Made by a program: the position numbers and the translations under genes
Shown here: piece by piece, positions 4,898 to 6,411 of the stretch
Layout: each line of letters begins with the position of its first letter
Numbering within the stretch: the stretch's first letter is position 1
The notes under the pieces: generated by a model
What the model was told of the DNA's origin: nothing
Databases searched by the model: none
The model's input: only the letters and a program-made list of their open reading frames with translations
From: Bifidobacterium sp. UBA744
Lineage (GTDB): Bacteria > Actinomycetota > Actinomycetes > Actinomycetales > Bifidobacteriaceae
DNA: 6,411 bases
Direction: 5' to 3'
NCBI GenBank assembly: GCA_002298605.1
Contig: DBKS01000038.1
Span: 992-7,402, forward strand

Positions 4898-6411
4898 ATG
4901 AGCGACGAGCAGGACAAGACGTACGGATCACTGGGAGCCCTGGCCCCGAATTGGGACGGCGGCGGCGACAGCGGGGCGGGCGCGCGCAATATCGACGCCG
5001 ACGAAATATATGAGCGCTTCTTCAACTGGGTCGCCGACGTCAAAGGCATCGAGCCCTGGCCCCATCAGGAGGAGGCCATTCTCGACATCCTGGCCGGCGA
5101 TCACGTGATCCTCAACACGCCCACCGGCTCGGGCAAATCGCTGGTCGCCCTCGGCATGCATTTCGCGGCCCTGTGCACCGGCCGCCGCTCGTACTACACC
5201 GCCCCGATCAAGGCGCTGGTATCCGAAAAATTCTTCGATCTGGTGGCGGTGTTCGGCCGCGACAAGGTGGGCATGATCACCGGCGACAGCCATATCAACG
5301 CGGACGCGCCGATCATCTGCTGCACCGCCGAGATCCTCGCCAATCAGGCCCTGCGCGAAGGCAGCCACGCCGACGTGGGATTGGTCGCCATGGACGAATT
5401 CCATTACTACGGCGACCCCGAACGCGGATGGGCATGGCAGGTGCCGCTCCTTACGCTCCCCCAAACCCAATTCCTGCTGATGAGCGCCACACTCGGCAAC
5501 GTGGACGCCATTGCGGACAAGCTCTCCACATTGAACGACACCCCGGACGTCGACGTGATCGCCGATGCGCCGCGACCGGTGCCGCTCAGCTACGAATACA
5601 CGCTCGACCCGCTGGAACGCACCGTGGAACTCGCCTGTCAACGCAGGGAGACACCGATCTACGTCGTCCACTTCTCGCAGGACGCGGCGCTCGACACCGC
5701 CAACGCGCTCGCCTCCACGGGAGTAAGCACCAAGGAACAGCGAACCGCCATTGCGCAGGCCATCAAGGGAGTGAAATTCACCACCGCCTTCGGCAAGATC
5801 CTGCAGCGCCTGCTGCGCACGGGCATCGGCATCCATCACGCCGGCATGCTCCCCCGCTATCGTCGTCTGGTGGAGCAGCTGGCGCAACAGGGTCTGTTGC
5901 CGGTGATCTGCGGCACCGACACCCTGGGCGTGGGCATTAACGTGCCGATCCACTCCGTGGTGCTCACAGCGCTCACCAAATTCGACGGCACCAAGATGCG
6001 CCGACTGCGCGCCCGCGAATTCCATCAGATCGCAGGGCGAGCCGGCCGCATGGGATTCGACACCGAGGGGCTGGTCATCGCCGAGGCACCGGAATTCGAG
6101 ATCGAAAACCAAAAGGCGATCGCCAAGGCCGGAGGAGATCCCAAAAAGCTCAAGAAAGTCAAGCGCAAGAAAGCGCCGGAGGGATTCGTCACCTGGAACC
6201 GAAACACTTTCGACAAACTCATCGACGCCGCCCCCGAAACCCTGACACCGCATCTGAAGATCACGCATTCCATGGTGCTCAACGAGGTCGCCCAAGGCGG
6301 GGACGCACGTCGTCGCGTCGATCTGCTGATCGACGATTCCGCGCAGACCCCGGATCAGAAAGAGCATCTGCACCAGCGGGCGGATGAAATATTCCAGACG
6401 TTGTTCGACAC
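4898..6411 (+). CDS. DEAD/DEAH-box Ski2-like helicase, DUF3516 family (5' part, 504 codons)
   Basis: This is an ATP-dependent superfamily 2 helicase, probably acting on RNA, in the cytoplasm. The frame is open from the ATG at 4898 to the window edge, so the C-terminus is missing. Motifs: HQEEA (56-60), Walker A/motif I TPTGSGKS (74-81), Ia TAPIKAL (101-107), ITGD (127-130), TAEIL (143-147), motif II DEFH (166-169), motif III SAT (196-198), HHAGMLPRYR (313-322), motif V GTDTLGVGINVP (339-350) and motif VI HQIAGRAGRMGF (376-387). After the helicase core come a Lys-rich stretch (415-425) and PEGFVTWNR (427-435), which I recognise as the start of the DUF3516 region of actinobacterial relatives. 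The full protein is therefore expected to be some hundreds of residues longer. Residues 1-30 are acidic and Gly-rich, probably disordered. It is divergent from rarA. The RNA substrate is unknown; HelY-like roles are only an analogy. Confidence 0.93.
   Translation, partial: MSDEQDKTYGSLGALAPNWDGGGDSGAGARNIDADEIYERFFNWVADVKGIEPWPHQEEAILDILAGDHVILNTPTGSGKSLVALGMHFAALCTGRRSYYTAPIKALVSEKFFDLVAVFGRDKVGMITGDSHINADAPIICCTAEILANQALREGSHADVGLVAMDEFHYYGDPERGWAWQVPLLTLPQTQFLLMSATLGNVDAIADKLSTLNDTPDVDVIADAPRPVPLSYEYTLDPLERTVELACQRRETPIYVVHFSQDAALDTANALASTGVSTKEQRTAIAQAIKGVKFTTAFGKILQRLLRTGIGIHHAGMLPRYRRLVEQLAQQGLLPVICGTDTLGVGINVPIHSVVLTALTKFDGTKMRRLRAREFHQIAGRAGRMGFDTEGLVIAEAPEFEIENQKAIAKAGGDPKKLKKVKRKKAPEGFVTWNRNTFDKLIDAAPETLTPHLKITHSMVLNEVAQGGDARRRVDLLIDDSAQTPDQKEHLHQRADEIFQTLFD

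Noticed and set aside
5173..5940. 255-codon plus-strand open frame
   Set aside because: It is a frame-shifted shadow within the helicase gene; the product is Arg/His/Pro-rich and low in complexity.
4928..6373. 481-codon open frame on the minus strand
   Set aside because: It is antisense to the helicase, whose plus-strand frame carries every SF2 motif. The antisense product is His/Arg/Gly-rich without a recognisable domain, as expected from GC-biased codons.

Overview
The window looks like chromosomal DNA from a high-GC actinobacterium, most likely Bifidobacterium or a close relative. The genus is an inference and no database search was made. The supporting signs are strong GC codon bias, an actinobacterial Ski2-like helicase of the DUF3516 type, a RarA/MgsA ATPase, a LexA-type box of the TCGAAC-N4-GTTCGA class, and two start regions that look leaderless or nearly so.

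Layout: five genes lie on the minus strand and one on the plus strand. Reading from the left edge, the minus-strand genes are a HAD-IB phosphatase-like protein (1-579), a small membrane-anchored protein of unknown function (623-1105), a Vsr mismatch endonuclease (1201-1674), a 14-helix DHA2-type efflux transporter (1756-3213) and the replication/recombination ATPase RarA (3381-4781). Diverging from rarA is a plus-strand DEAD/DEAH helicase (4898 onward) that runs off the right edge after 504 codons. No gap exceeds 300 bases. No RNA gene, insertion sequence or CRISPR array was seen.

How it fits together: the right half concerns DNA and RNA maintenance. The rarA/helicase intergenic region holds a perfect SOS-box-like palindrome built from a 12-bp tandem duplication, placed over the likely rarA promoter. 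This suggests that rarA is induced by DNA damage. Vsr also belongs to DNA repair, but no cytosine methyltransferase partner is visible here. The small membrane protein and the HAD protein are close enough (43 bases between the first stop and the next ATG) to share a transcript. The transporter stands alone, with its own short operator-like palindrome upstream.

Nothing here is a clearly new multi-gene system. The most noteworthy items are the SOS box at rarA, the apparently leaderless starts of the divergent pair, the orphan Vsr, and the uncharacterised anchored protein.
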